Position numbers and translations under genes: made by a program | From: Thermoplasmata archaeon | GTDB lineage: Archaea; Thermoplasmatota; Thermoplasmata; Lutacidiplasmatales; UBA184 | DNA length: 64,000 nt | Direction of reading: 5' to 3' | NCBI GenBank assembly: GCA_022749815.1 | Contig: JAKIWV010000004.1 | Coordinates: 62,001 to 126,000 of the forward strand | Notes under the pieces: model-generated | The model's input: only the letters and a program-made list of their open reading frames with translations | Database searches by the model: none | What the model was told of the DNA's origin: nothing | Shown here: piece after piece, positions 8,894 to 18,601 of the stretch | How positions within the stretch are numbered: the stretch's first letter is position 1 | Layout of the letters: every line of letters begins with the position of its first letter

Positions 8894-9975
8894 TGAGTGC
8901 TGGCAGCGGGTACCGGCTTACCATCGTTGGGTCGAGTCACGGGCCAGAAGTGGGCGTTTCCATCAGCGGCGTGCCGGCAGGAACGGTGGTTGCGCTGGAT
9001 CTCATCCAGGCGCACCTCGACCGCCGACGGCCCGTGGGCCGTCGGTTGGCTACGAAGCGACAGGAGGAGGATCGGTTGGTCGTGGATTCAGGCATTGTCG
9101 CTGGTATCGCGGATGGTCGTGATATCCGCATGCACGTCGCCAACGAGGACATCCAACGCGGGCCGTATGACCGTCTGCGAGACACTCCGCGGCCTGGCCA
9201 TGCGGATTTTCCGGCCCGGGTGCGATACGGGCCCGATGTCGACCTGTCCGGGGGCGGGATATTCTCCGGCAGAATGACAGTCGGGCTCGTGATCGCCGGA
9301 GCGATCGCAAGCCAGATGCTCCAACGTCGAGGGGTGGACATCTCATCCTTCACACGGAGCGTCGGCGGGATTCTCGCGACGGTGGGCGCCGACCTGTCGA
9401 TAGGGGAGATTCGGCGACGACGCGACATGAACGAGGTCGGCTGCCCGGACCCGGAAGCAGCAGCCCGCATGGAGGAAGCGATCGCAATGGCCCGAAAGGA
9501 CGGGGACAGCGTTGGAGGGACCATCGAGACCCGGATCGTAGGATGCCCCATCGGTCTAGGCGAGCCGTTCTTCGATTCCATCGAGAGCACCGTAGCCCGT
9601 CTAGCCTTCTCTGTACCGGCCGTCAAAGGAATCGAATTCGGATCCGGGTTCCGTGCCGGGGAGATGCGCGGGAGCGCCCACAATGACCCGTTCGCGTGGG
9701 AAGGAGACCGCGTCGTGACTCGCACGAACAACGCGGGGGGAATCCTCGGCGGGTTGGCCACGGGCATGCCGATCGTCTTTCGGGTGGTGGTCAAGCCGAC
9801 GTCCTCCATCGCTCGACCTCAACAAACGGTCAACCTGGTCACCCACCGGACTCAGGAACTCGTCGTGACTGGGCGCCACGACCCGTGCATCGTTCCACGG
9901 GCCGTGGTCGTCCTGGAGTCGGTAGCGGCCTGCGCGGTCGCCGACCTGGCCATTTCCGGAGGATTCTTGCCATGA
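8890..9975 (+). CDS. aroC: chorismate synthase
   Basis: GSSHGPEVGVSISGVPAG, GHADFPARVRYGPDVDLSGGGIFSGRMT, GSAHNDPF, NNAGGILGGLATGMPI. Confidence 0.95.
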   Translation: MMSAGSGYRLTIVGSSHGPEVGVSISGVPAGTVVALDLIQAHLDRRRPVGRRLATKRQEEDRLVVDSGIVAGIADGRDIRMHVANEDIQRGPYDRLRDTPRPGHADFPARVRYGPDVDLSGGGIFSGRMTVGLVIAGAIASQMLQRRGVDISSFTRSVGGILATVGADLSIGEIRRRRDMNEVGCPDPEAAARMEEAIAMARKDGDSVGGTIETRIVGCPIGLGEPFFDSIESTVARLAFSVPAVKGIEFGSGFRAGEMRGSAHNDPFAWEGDRVVTRTNNAGGILGGLATGMPIVFRVVVKPTSSIARPQQTVNLVTHRTQELVVTGRHDPCIVPRAVVVLESVAACAVADLAISGGFLP

Positions 9976-11036
9976 GCGATTCCGACCAGATCCCGAGCGC
10001 GATTTTGGGTGCGAGCGGCTACATCGGCCAGCACTTCGCGCGTCTCTTGGCCCGACATCCTCGATTCGCCCCGCCCCGACTGGCAGGGGGCGAACGGTCA
10101 GAGGGGCAACGACTCGAGGAGGTCTGGCAGCTTACCGAGGAGCCTCCGAGCGAGCTCGCAAGGGAGCGGCTTCGACGACTCTCGCCGGCGCAATTGCAGC
10201 GCGAGGGTGTGCGGATCGTATTTGGAGCGATTCCTTCCGGACTCGCGGGTCCTGTCGAGACCGAGTGCCGGCGCCGCGGGATCCACGTATTCTCGAACGC
10301 CGCGGACCATCGGTTGGACCCGGATGTCCCGCTCCTGGTTCCGGAGGTCAATGCCGCCCACTTGCGCGCGCTCGCCCGCCGGGCGCGCGGTCGTCCGCTG
10401 CTCGTGACCAATCCGAACTGCACTGCGACGGGTCTCGTGCTGGCCCTGGCGCCGGTATGGGCGCTCCTGTCGCCCCGGGCGGTGCACGTGAGCACATATC
10501 AGGCGCTTTCGGGGGCGGGTTTCCCGGGCGTCGCCTCTCTTTCGATCGCGGACAACGTTGTCCCGTACATCCCTCAGGAAGAGGAAAAGGTCGCGGCAGA
10601 GTCGAACCGCATCCTCGGAGTGGTCCGAGGCGGACAAGTCATCTCCCGGCGGGTGCCGTTCGTGGCCAATTGCGTTCGGGTGGCGGTGCGCGAAGGCCAC
10701 CTCGAAGCGGTCACGCTTGAGGCCCAGCGCCGCCCTACGTTGACCGCGCTAACCCAGGCCTGGAGGCAGTTCGATCCCCTCCGGCTGCTCTCACTGCCTA
10801 CGGCTCCACATCCCCCGGTCGAGCTGCGACCCCAAGCCGACCGCCCCCAACCAAATCGAGATCGTTGGGCTGGTGAGCCCGAGCCCGCGCGTGGCATGGC
10901 GGCGGTTGTGGGCCGGGTCCGTTGGGACCCGCCGTTCCTCCGGTTCTTCGTCCTGTCCCACAATGCCGTCAGGGGAGGGGCCGGCGGCTCAGTGCTGAAC
11001 GCGGAGCTCGCCGACGCGCTGGGCCTAATCATCTGA
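9972..11036 (+). CDS. asd: aspartate-semialdehyde dehydrogenase
   Basis: AILGASGYIGQHFARLLARHPRF, LVTNPNCTATGLVLALAPV; ATG overlaps aroC stop. Confidence 0.92.
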   Translation: MSDSDQIPSAILGASGYIGQHFARLLARHPRFAPPRLAGGERSEGQRLEEVWQLTEEPPSELARERLRRLSPAQLQREGVRIVFGAIPSGLAGPVETECRRRGIHVFSNAADHRLDPDVPLLVPEVNAAHLRALARRARGRPLLVTNPNCTATGLVLALAPVWALLSPRAVHVSTYQALSGAGFPGVASLSIADNVVPYIPQEEEKVAAESNRILGVVRGGQVISRRVPFVANCVRVAVREGHLEAVTLEAQRRPTLTALTQAWRQFDPLRLLSLPTAPHPPVELRPQADRPQPNRDRWAGEPEPARGMAAVVGRVRWDPPFLRFFVLSHNAVRGGAGGSVLNAELADALGLII

Positions 11037-11052
11037 GGGGGTCCCGAGCAGC

Positions 11053-12369
11053 GTGACCCTAAGGCATCCCGTCGTCGTAAAGTTCGGCGGCGCGACGCTC
11101 TCGAGCCCGGCCCGGGTGATTGGATGGATCCGACGCCGTCACGACGAGGAGGGCCCGACCGTGATCGTACTGTCCGCCAGGGCGGGAGTAACCGATCTAC
11201 TGGGGTCCCTGCTCATCTCACCTAGGGCCCGCGCAGCCCACGCTCGAGTGCTCGCGCACATTACCGACCTCCACCCGGGACTCAGTCGGGTCGGTCGGAT
11301 CCATCTCGCGCGGCTTCATCGTCTGGTTCAGGAGATGGAGGGTCGGGGGAAGATCAGCCCGCCCGAGGGCGACCGGATTGTCAGCCAGGGAGAAAGGCTC
11401 TCCGTGTACTGGCTGCTTCCACAGTTACTCGCCGCCGGGATTCCGGCGGTCGGCGTTGAAGCCGACCGCCTCGGAATCGTCACCGACAACGAGTACGGCG
11501 CATCGACCATCCTGGTGGCCCGTTGCGCGGCGCCTGTGCGCCGGACCTTGAAGCGTTGGCTGCGGGACGGCCGGGTACCCGTCGTTACCGGCTTCATCGG
11601 TCGGAGCCTCCAGGGGCGAGTCACCACCTTGGGCCGGGGTGGCTCCGACTACACTGCGACGGCGTTGGGGGCGATGCTCGGAGCGTCCCGCGTCGAGCTC
11701 GTGAAGCGCGGGGTCCCCGTCTTGACGGCTGACCCTCGTTGGATACCCGCGGCCCGACCGATCCCTCGATTGTCCTACGTGGAGGCAGAGGAGCTCGCCC
11801 AGTTCGGCGCCAAGATTCTCCACCCACTTACCGTGGAGCCCGCCCGCGACTCGAACGTGGAGATCCGAGTAGTCCCGCTCAACGATCCCGGGGCCCTCAC
11901 CGTCATTGGGCCCACTTCGGGGCCTGGAGGGATGCGTGCCTTGACCCTGCTCTCGCCGGTCTGCCTCCTGCGGATCCGGGTGCCCGGAGGCCGACAGCGA
12001 CCGGGCGTCGTGGCGGAGGTTTCCCGACGCCTCACCTCCGCGGGCGTCAACATCATCACGCTGTTCACGTCCTCGACTCTCCTGAGCGTCGTGCTTGAGT
12101 CGACCCGCGCGTCGGACGGGCGGAAGGCGTTGCAACCGCTCGTCGACCGCGATCGTATGGTCCTGGAGGGCCCGTACAAGGTGGGTCTACTGACGGCGAT
12201 TGGCGAGGGGGCGCTCCGGGATGTGGCCCGGTTGCCTCTGGCCTCGCTCCGGCGGGGAGAGGGGCTCAGCGCCACCCCGCGCTCGGTCACTCTCGCCGTT
12301 CCGGTTCGAGAGGCCCGGCGGACGCTGGTATCGATGCATCGCGCACTGGTCGAACGGAGGCGCGCGTAA
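11053..12369 (+). CDS. lysC: aspartate kinase
   Basis: VVKFGGATLSSPARV, GRGGSDYTATALGAMLGA, LTADPRWIPAARPIPRLSYVEAEELAQFGAKILHP, C-terminal ACT-like part. Confidence 0.92.
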   Translation: MTLRHPVVVKFGGATLSSPARVIGWIRRRHDEEGPTVIVLSARAGVTDLLGSLLISPRARAAHARVLAHITDLHPGLSRVGRIHLARLHRLVQEMEGRGKISPPEGDRIVSQGERLSVYWLLPQLLAAGIPAVGVEADRLGIVTDNEYGASTILVARCAAPVRRTLKRWLRDGRVPVVTGFIGRSLQGRVTTLGRGGSDYTATALGAMLGASRVELVKRGVPVLTADPRWIPAARPIPRLSYVEAEELAQFGAKILHPLTVEPARDSNVEIRVVPLNDPGALTVIGPTSGPGGMRALTLLSPVCLLRIRVPGGRQRPGVVAEVSRRLTSAGVNIITLFTSSTLLSVVLESTRASDGRKALQPLVDRDRMVLEGPYKVGLLTAIGEGALRDVARLPLASLRRGEGLSATPRSVTLAVPVREARRTLVSMHRALVERRRA

Positions 12370-13562
12370 TGGATCCGTGGCCGGAATTCGTCGCAGCGTC
12401 GGAGCGGAGCGACTGTGCCGGGTACTTCGAGCGGGGTCTCGCTCCCGGCCTCGCGGGGCGGTGGGCGGCTTCCTTCACGGAACCGGACGATACGTGGACG
12501 CTTCACCCTCGGGACACTCCCGAGGATCTCGACGCGCGAACCCGGCGTCAGCTGCGGGGCGACGCGGGACGGACGCTCATCGGATACGTCGGATTCGACG
12601 CGACCTCAATGTTCGAGCCGCTGGTCGCGAGGGCACCCCGGGGTAGCCCCTTTCCCTTGGGCGAGTGGGCCCTCGTTCCTCGGCTGCGCTTTCGACGCGT
12701 GGAACGTCCCGGGTCGCCGAATCGGCACGTCTCGCATGGCGAGCTCCCAACGCCTCTCGTTGACACGTTACCGCGCGTACAGTTCGAACGCAGCGTCGGG
12801 AAGCTTCGCGAAGCCGTGGGTGCGGGCGAGGCGTTCCAGGTCGTGCTCAGCCACCGGCGGACGTGGCATCGGCCGGAGGATCTGCTCGACCGACTCACCC
12901 TCCTTAGGGCACGCGAGCGGTTCGCGTACTTCTACTACCTCAAGTTCGGGGACCGCGAGATTTTGGGGGCGAGTCCCGAGTCGGTCCTCGAAACCCAAAA
13001 TCACCGGGCGTACCTGAGCCCGATCGCGGCGACGCGACCTCGGCGCCGCTCGGGCGGGAGGGCGGCCCTCCATCGAGACCCCAAGGAGCTTGCGGAACAT
13101 CGGATGCTCGTGGACCTGGCCCGGAACGACCTGGGGCGGGTTTCAGTGCCGGGGCGCGTCCGATTGGTCTGGGAGGAACGTCTCGAACGGTTCGCCCGTC
13201 TCGAGCATCTGATCAGCCGAGTTGAAGGCACCCTTCCCCCGTCCGTGGGGCCGTGGAGCGCGCTCGCGGCGACTTTTCCCGCGGGCACCGTGAGTGGCGC
13301 CCCGAAGATTCGGGCGACGCACCTTCTGCGGCGAGAAGAACGGACGTGGCGCGGTCCGTACGCCGGTGCCGTCGGTCTGATACGAGGGAATGGCGACGCG
13401 GCCTGGGCCCTCGCGATCCGGGGTGCGTTCATCCATCGGGACCGGCTGCACACGGCCGCCGGCGCGGGGATCGTGTGGCATTCGCAACCGCCGCGGGAGT
13501 TCCATGAGACCCTCCTGAAGCTCGAGGAGCTCGAGACCACTCTGGTCGGGAGCCGACCGTGA
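12369..13562 (+). CDS. trpE: anthranilate synthase component I
   Basis: GEAFQVVLSHRR, LGASPESVLE, HRMLVDLARNDLGRVSVPG, TFPAGTVSGAPKIRA. Confidence 0.9.
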   Translation: MDPWPEFVAASERSDCAGYFERGLAPGLAGRWAASFTEPDDTWTLHPRDTPEDLDARTRRQLRGDAGRTLIGYVGFDATSMFEPLVARAPRGSPFPLGEWALVPRLRFRRVERPGSPNRHVSHGELPTPLVDTLPRVQFERSVGKLREAVGAGEAFQVVLSHRRTWHRPEDLLDRLTLLRARERFAYFYYLKFGDREILGASPESVLETQNHRAYLSPIAATRPRRRSGGRAALHRDPKELAEHRMLVDLARNDLGRVSVPGRVRLVWEERLERFARLEHLISRVEGTLPPSVGPWSALAATFPAGTVSGAPKIRATHLLRREERTWRGPYAGAVGLIRGNGDAAWALAIRGAFIHRDRLHTAAGAGIVWHSQPPREFHETLLKLEELETTLVGSRP

Positions 13563-14140
13563 AGGTCCTGCTGGTCGATCACGAGGACTCTTTCGTCTAC
13601 AACCTCTACCAAGCTCTGAGGCTCCTCGGAGCGAGGGTCGACTGCGTGCGGTACACCGAACCGGTGGCCAGATCGGTGAGAGCCGACCCGGACGCGATCG
13701 TCTTCTCTCCAGGCCCGGGTCACCCCCGGGACCGCCGGGTGACGGGCCACGCCCGGCGGTTGCTAGCGCGCTGGGAAGGCGAACGATCATTTCTGGGCGT
13801 TTGTCTCGGGCACCAGCTGATCGGCGAGTTTTACGGAGGGCGCATCGACCGGGCGGACGCTCCGGTTCACGGGGAGACCGTGGAGGTCGAGCACTCGGAG
13901 GTTCCGCTGTTCCGCCGCGTACCGCGGAGGTTCCGCGCGGCGAGGTACCATTCCCTCGTCGTACGACGGGACGGATTCCCCCGAGTGCTGTCCGTGACCG
14001 CGTCGACGCGCCGGCACACGATCATGGCGCTCGACCACCGGACCCACCCGACGCACGGAGTTCAATTCCACCCGGAGTCGTACCTCACGCCGGCAGGGCC
14101 ACAGATTCTCCGCAACTTCCTCAGAGAGGCGCGACGATGA
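13559..14140 (+). CDS. trpG: anthranilate synthase component II (glutamine amidotransferase)
   Basis: VDHEDSFVYNLYQ, FSPGPGHP, FLGVCLGHQLIGEFYGG, HGVQFHPESYLTPAG; GTG start. Confidence 0.93.
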   Translation: MKVLLVDHEDSFVYNLYQALRLLGARVDCVRYTEPVARSVRADPDAIVFSPGPGHPRDRRVTGHARRLLARWEGERSFLGVCLGHQLIGEFYGGRIDRADAPVHGETVEVEHSEVPLFRRVPRRFRAARYHSLVVRRDGFPRVLSVTASTRRHTIMALDHRTHPTHGVQFHPESYLTPAGPQILRNFLREARR

Positions 14141-15186
14141 CGGGCGAACTGCTGGATCGGTTGGTGGCCCGGAGGGAACTAGGCGAAAATCAGGTGCGCG
14201 CCCTGGTGGCACGACTGGTCGACACGACGACGAATGATCTAGAACGGGCGGCGTTGCTGGTGGCCTGGCGAACCAAGGGCGAGACCCCCGAGGAGGTGGA
14301 GGCGTTCGCACGAGAGCTGCGCCGGCGATCGGTCGCTTTTCCGGGACCGCGGGCCGATGGGGCCGTCGACCTGTGCGGTTCGGGAGGCGCGCGAACCCCT
14401 TCGTTCAACGTAGGCACCGTCAGCGCATTTGTCGTCCGGGCCGCCGGGGCTCCCGTCGCGAAGCACGGAAATCGGAGCGCGCGGGGCACCCTGAAGGGGT
14501 ACGCGGGGTCGAGCGACCTGCTGGAGGCCCTCGGGCTGCCGGTGACTACGTCGTTGGAATTTGCCCGCGCAAGCTACCGGCGGTTCGGCATCGCCTTCCT
14601 GCACGCCCCGCTCTACCACACCGCCACGAGCGCCGTGATGCCCGTGCGTCGCGGGTTAGGAATCCCCACGATATTCAATCAACTCGGACCGCTGACGAAT
14701 CCGGCCTCGGTCCCATTCCAGGTCGTCGGATGTCCGGAAGCGTCCGTCGCGGAGCGGGTCGCCCGAATACTTCCAGAGCTCGGGGTACGGGCGGGATTGG
14801 CCGTTGCGGGGAACGGCGGGACGGACGAGTTCTCCCCGTCGGGCGCGTCCCGTTGCGTGATCTGGCTGGACGGTCGCCGGAGTCGCCGAACGGTCCGCGC
14901 GGCCGACCTGCTCGAAGCGGAGGATCGACGGGGCCCGTGGGGACCTCTGCCGGCCTCTGCCGCCGCCGAAGAGGCACAGCGTTTGCTCGCCGGAGGGGGT
15001 GGGGCCAGGCGCGGCAGCATTCTGCTCACCAGCGGAGCCGCGCTGTGGGTTTCCGGGCGAGCGTCCGACCTTCGAGACGGGATCGTTCGGGCGCGACAAG
15101 CCCTCGACAATGGCGGGGCGCAAGCGCTGTTGCGAGCCGTCCAACGTCTCGCTCAGGACCATCATTGGGACGAGGCGGGGCGATGA
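14137..15186 (+). CDS. trpD: anthranilate phosphoribosyltransferase
   Basis: DLCGSGGARTPSFNVGTVSAFV, AKHGNRSARGTLKGYAGSSDLLEALG, GIPTIFNQLGPLTNPA. Confidence 0.93.
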   Translation: MTGELLDRLVARRELGENQVRALVARLVDTTTNDLERAALLVAWRTKGETPEEVEAFARELRRRSVAFPGPRADGAVDLCGSGGARTPSFNVGTVSAFVVRAAGAPVAKHGNRSARGTLKGYAGSSDLLEALGLPVTTSLEFARASYRRFGIAFLHAPLYHTATSAVMPVRRGLGIPTIFNQLGPLTNPASVPFQVVGCPEASVAERVARILPELGVRAGLAVAGNGGTDEFSPSGASRCVIWLDGRRSRRTVRAADLLEAEDRRGPWGPLPASAAAEEAQRLLAGGGGARRGSILLTSGAALWVSGRASDLRDGIVRARQALDNGGAQALLRAVQRLAQDHHWDEAGR

Positions 15187-15977
15187 CCGGCTTCTTGCGA
15201 ACCCTTTTGCCCCAGGTCACTGCGCAGATTCTAGACCCCAGATATCTGCGAGCGATTCCGACGTCCCCCTTCCACCGCGCTCCGAGCCTGCGCGCCGCCG
15301 TGAGGGGTGCGCCCGACGGATGGGCGGTGCTTGTCGAACGGAAGCACGAGTCTCCCGGTTCCGGAATGGCGCACCTCCCTACTCCGTCGCTCGACCTGTT
15401 TGTAGAGCAAACCCGGACGGGAGGGGCCGATGGGTTGTCCTGCCTTGCTACCGAACCTGCGTTCGGGGGTTCTCCCCGCGAGGTCGCGGAGCTCGCGCGC
15501 CGCTCGGGATTGCCGGTCCTGTTCAAGGATTTCGTCATCGATCCGATCCAGGTGGAGGCGGCCAGTCTCGCCGGCGCTGCCGCGATCCTCCTCATCGCGC
15601 GGTTGGAGACAGAGGGACTACTCCGTCGTCCGATCCAGGAGCTGGCAGCCGCCGCCAAAGCCCGTGGCCTGGAAGTGTTGCTCGAACTCCACCGTCCGGA
15701 AGAATGGCGATTGGCTGAGTCGGCAGCTCCCGACCTCATCGGGATCAATCTACGAGACCTCGACACGCTAGAGCTGCGGCCCGCGGTAGCGGAGTCGACG
15801 TTCCGGGCCGCCAACCAACAGTGTCCGGTGCTCGGGTTCAGTGGTGTATCGACTCCCACCGACGCCCTACGCTATCGCCGCTGGGGGGCCGACGGTCTTT
15901 TGGTCGGCACGGGATTCGCTCGGGCACGCAACCCGGCCGAGTTCCTCCGTTCGTTGAGGGTTCCTCATTCAGGTTAG
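15183..15977 (+). CDS. trpC: indole-3-glycerol-phosphate synthase
   Basis: LSCLATEPAFGGSPREVAELARRSGLPVLFKDFVIDPIQVEAASLAGAAAILLI, LIGINLRDLDTL, DGLLVGTGFARA. Confidence 0.92.
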   Translation: MTGFLRTLLPQVTAQILDPRYLRAIPTSPFHRAPSLRAAVRGAPDGWAVLVERKHESPGSGMAHLPTPSLDLFVEQTRTGGADGLSCLATEPAFGGSPREVAELARRSGLPVLFKDFVIDPIQVEAASLAGAAAILLIARLETEGLLRRPIQELAAAAKARGLEVLLELHRPEEWRLAESAAPDLIGINLRDLDTLELRPAVAESTFRAANQQCPVLGFSGVSTPTDALRYRRWGADGLLVGTGFARARNPAEFLRSLRVPHSG

Positions 15978-15981
15978 AACC

Positions 15982-16629
15982 ATGAAGACCTTCGTTAAGT
16001 TCTGTGGCCTGACCGAGCCGACTGCGATCGCCCTTGCCCCCGAAGGCGGTGCGGCGGGCTTCGTGATCGATGTTCCGGCATCTCCCCGAAGCCTAACGAT
16101 CGCGCAGGCTGTAGAGCTCGTCGGTCAGGTCCCACCCGGTGCCGAGGCGTGGGCAGTGGTCGTCGACCCCTCCACGGAGCTCATACGTCGCATCTTCGAT
16201 GACATCGGGGTCGACCGGATACAGGTCCACGGACGGATTCCGGAGGGGCTCGACTTCCTAGAGATCCACCACTTGGTCCCGTCGCTTCCGGTGCCCCTGA
16301 CGCCCGAAGCTGGTCCCCTCCCCGAACTACCACCCGCCGAATCGTATCCGCGGGTTCACCTCGACGGCGCCGGCGGACCGCTCCCCGGCGGCAGCGGTCA
16401 ACGACCGGATTGGGAGATGTGTCACACGCTTGTTCAAAAGGCGCCCGGCCGCAAACTCGTACTTGCGGGGGGCTTGACCCCGGAGAACGTCGGCGATGCC
16501 CTGACGACGGTCGGCCCGTGGGGAGTGGACGTATCCTCCGGCGTCGAGCACTCGCCGGGCGTCAAGGACCTCGCCCGGATGCGCGCCTTCCTCTCCGCCG
16601 TGGAGGCGTGGGAGAAGTCCCATGCCTAG
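15982..16629 (+). CDS. trpF: phosphoribosylanthranilate isomerase
   Basis: KFCGLTEPTAIALAPEGGAAGFVIDVPASPRSL, VQVHG-like IQVHG, LAGGLTPENVGDAL, GVDVSSGVEHSPGVKD. Confidence 0.9.
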   Translation: MKTFVKFCGLTEPTAIALAPEGGAAGFVIDVPASPRSLTIAQAVELVGQVPPGAEAWAVVVDPSTELIRRIFDDIGVDRIQVHGRIPEGLDFLEIHHLVPSLPVPLTPEAGPLPELPPAESYPRVHLDGAGGPLPGGSGQRPDWEMCHTLVQKAPGRKLVLAGGLTPENVGDALTTVGPWGVDVSSGVEHSPGVKDLARMRAFLSAVEAWEKSHA

Positions 16630-17791
16630 GCGGTTCGGAGCTTACGGCGGCGCCTACGTCCCGGAGACCCTTGTTCCCGCGCTCGGTGAGCTGGAGGCGG
16701 CGTGGCGCTCCTCCCGACGGGACCCGGTCTTCCGAGCGGAACTTATCCGCTGGTCTCGTACGTTGGGGGGCCGGCCCACGCCGCTCTACCACGCGGAGAA
16801 CCTCACGCGCCGGGCCGGGGGCGCCCAGATATGGTTCAAGCGGGAGGATCTGCTTCACGGAGGGGCGCACAAGTTCAACAACGCGCTCGGACAGGGACTA
16901 CTCGCCCGCCGCATGGGCAAGCGACGGTTGATCGCTGAGACTGGGGCGGGTCAGCACGGGGTCGCGACGGCGATGATCGGTGCGGCGCTCAACCTCCCGA
17001 CAGAGGTGTACATGGGGACACGCGATATGAAGCGTCAGGCCCCGAACGTGCAACGGATGCGCCTGCTCGGCGCCACCGTACACCCCGTGACGTCGGGGGC
17101 CCGGACGCTGAAGGATGCGATCAACGAGGCATTGAGGGACTGGATCACTAACGTTCGGTCCACCCATTACGTGCTCGGTTCCGCGGTCGGTCCGCATCCG
17201 TTCCCGTCGATGGTCTGTGACTTCCAGAGCGTCATCGGCATGGAGCTCCGCTCTCAATCCCGCGCGCTGTGGGGACGACTCCCGGACCTCGCCGTCGCCT
17301 GTGTGGGGGGAGGCAGTAACGCCATCGGCACGTTCCATCCGCTGCTCCGCACTCCCGTACAGCTGCTTGGCGTCGAGGCCGGTGGCGCCGGCCGCGGTCC
17401 GGGGGCGTCCTCCTTGGTCTGTGGGACCCCCGGTATTCTACACGGGGCATTCTCGTACATCCTGCAGGACGCGGAGGGGCAGGTCCGGGAGACCGAGAGC
17501 ATCTCCGCGGGACTGGACTATGCGGGGGTAGGTCCTGAGCACGCGATGTTGCGGGATTCCGGACGCGTACGATACGTTTCTGTGCGAGATGCGCAAGCGC
17601 TCCAGGCATTCCACTGGGTTGCCCGAGACGAAGGAATCCTGCCGGCCCTCGAACCGGCCCATGCCGTTTACGCCGCGGTTCGGGCCGCCGCCCGGCTCTC
17701 CCGAACGAAACGGGTCGTTGTGACGCTCTCGGGTCGGGGGGACAAGGACCTGGAGGTGGTTCTCCGACATGACGCCGCCCAATCTCGCTGA
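16622..17791 (+). CDS. trpB: tryptophan synthase beta chain
   Basis: FGAYGGAYVPETL, FKREDLLHGGAHKFNNALGQGLLA, ETGAGQHGVATA, CVGGGSNAIG. Confidence 0.95.
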   Translation: MPRRFGAYGGAYVPETLVPALGELEAAWRSSRRDPVFRAELIRWSRTLGGRPTPLYHAENLTRRAGGAQIWFKREDLLHGGAHKFNNALGQGLLARRMGKRRLIAETGAGQHGVATAMIGAALNLPTEVYMGTRDMKRQAPNVQRMRLLGATVHPVTSGARTLKDAINEALRDWITNVRSTHYVLGSAVGPHPFPSMVCDFQSVIGMELRSQSRALWGRLPDLAVACVGGGSNAIGTFHPLLRTPVQLLGVEAGGAGRGPGASSLVCGTPGILHGAFSYILQDAEGQVRETESISAGLDYAGVGPEHAMLRDSGRVRYVSVRDAQALQAFHWVARDEGILPALEPAHAVYAAVRAAARLSRTKRVVVTLSGRGDKDLEVVLRHDAAQSR

Positions 17792-18578
17792 GGTTCTGGG
17801 ACGGAATCGGCGCGAACATCGAGGCTCGCTGCTCGTCTACCTGATGGTGGATGCCGCCCGGCGACGTCGATTGCCTTCTCTAGTCCGGGGGTGTTGGGAG
17901 GCCGGGGTGACCGGCATAGAGCTGGGCTTCCCGTTCAGCGACCCGATAGCGGACGGCCCCGTGCTCCAGGCTGCCGCCTCCCGGGCACTGGGCAACGGTA
18001 CTCAATGGAGTGACCTGCTCGGAGCGATCGGGGCGACCGCCGACGAGCTCCCGGTGGCCGTCATGACTTACGCTAACCCGGTGCTCCACCGCGGGCTTCG
18101 TCACGCGTGTCGGGCCATCGCGGCGGCGGGGGGCTCGGGCCTGATCGTCCCGGACCTCGCGCTCGAGGAAAGCGCTCCATGGGTACGGGCCTCACGCCGG
18201 GCGGGCCTTTCGCTCGTCCAGATGGGTTCCCCCGCGACGCCCGCGTCCCGTGTCCGCACCCTCGCGAGGAGCAGCTCGGGATTCCTCTACTTGGTCTCAC
18301 GGTTCGGGACGACCGGCCGAGGAGTTCGGGCGCCGGGGTCCCCCCTGAGGGTCCTTATAGGAGCAGCCCACGGAGTTTGTCCCGAGCTCCCCGTACTCGT
18401 CGGGTTCGGGATCCGGACGTCCGCTGATGTGACGCCGATCCGTCGAATGGGTGCGGACGGAGTCGTCGTAGGGACCGCAGTGGAGGAGATTCTTTCGGGG
18501 TCCACCGAACCCGCCCGACTCCTTCGGTACCTGCGCCGTCTGAGCCGGGCGATCGGCGCGCGAGGACCGGGCGACTAG
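17769..18578 (+). CDS. trpA: tryptophan synthase alpha chain
   Basis: VTGIELGFPFSDPIADGPVLQAAASRAL, VMTYANPVLHRG, GLIVPDLALEES, LVGFGIRTSADV. Confidence 0.93.
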   Translation: MTPPNLAEVLGRNRREHRGSLLVYLMVDAARRRRLPSLVRGCWEAGVTGIELGFPFSDPIADGPVLQAAASRALGNGTQWSDLLGAIGATADELPVAVMTYANPVLHRGLRHACRAIAAAGGSGLIVPDLALEESAPWVRASRRAGLSLVQMGSPATPASRVRTLARSSSGFLYLVSRFGTTGRGVRAPGSPLRVLIGAAHGVCPELPVLVGFGIRTSADVTPIRRMGADGVVVGTAVEEILSGSTEPARLLRYLRRLSRAIGARGPGD

Positions 18579-18601
18579 GTGTCGACGCGCCTGGTCGCGC
18601 G

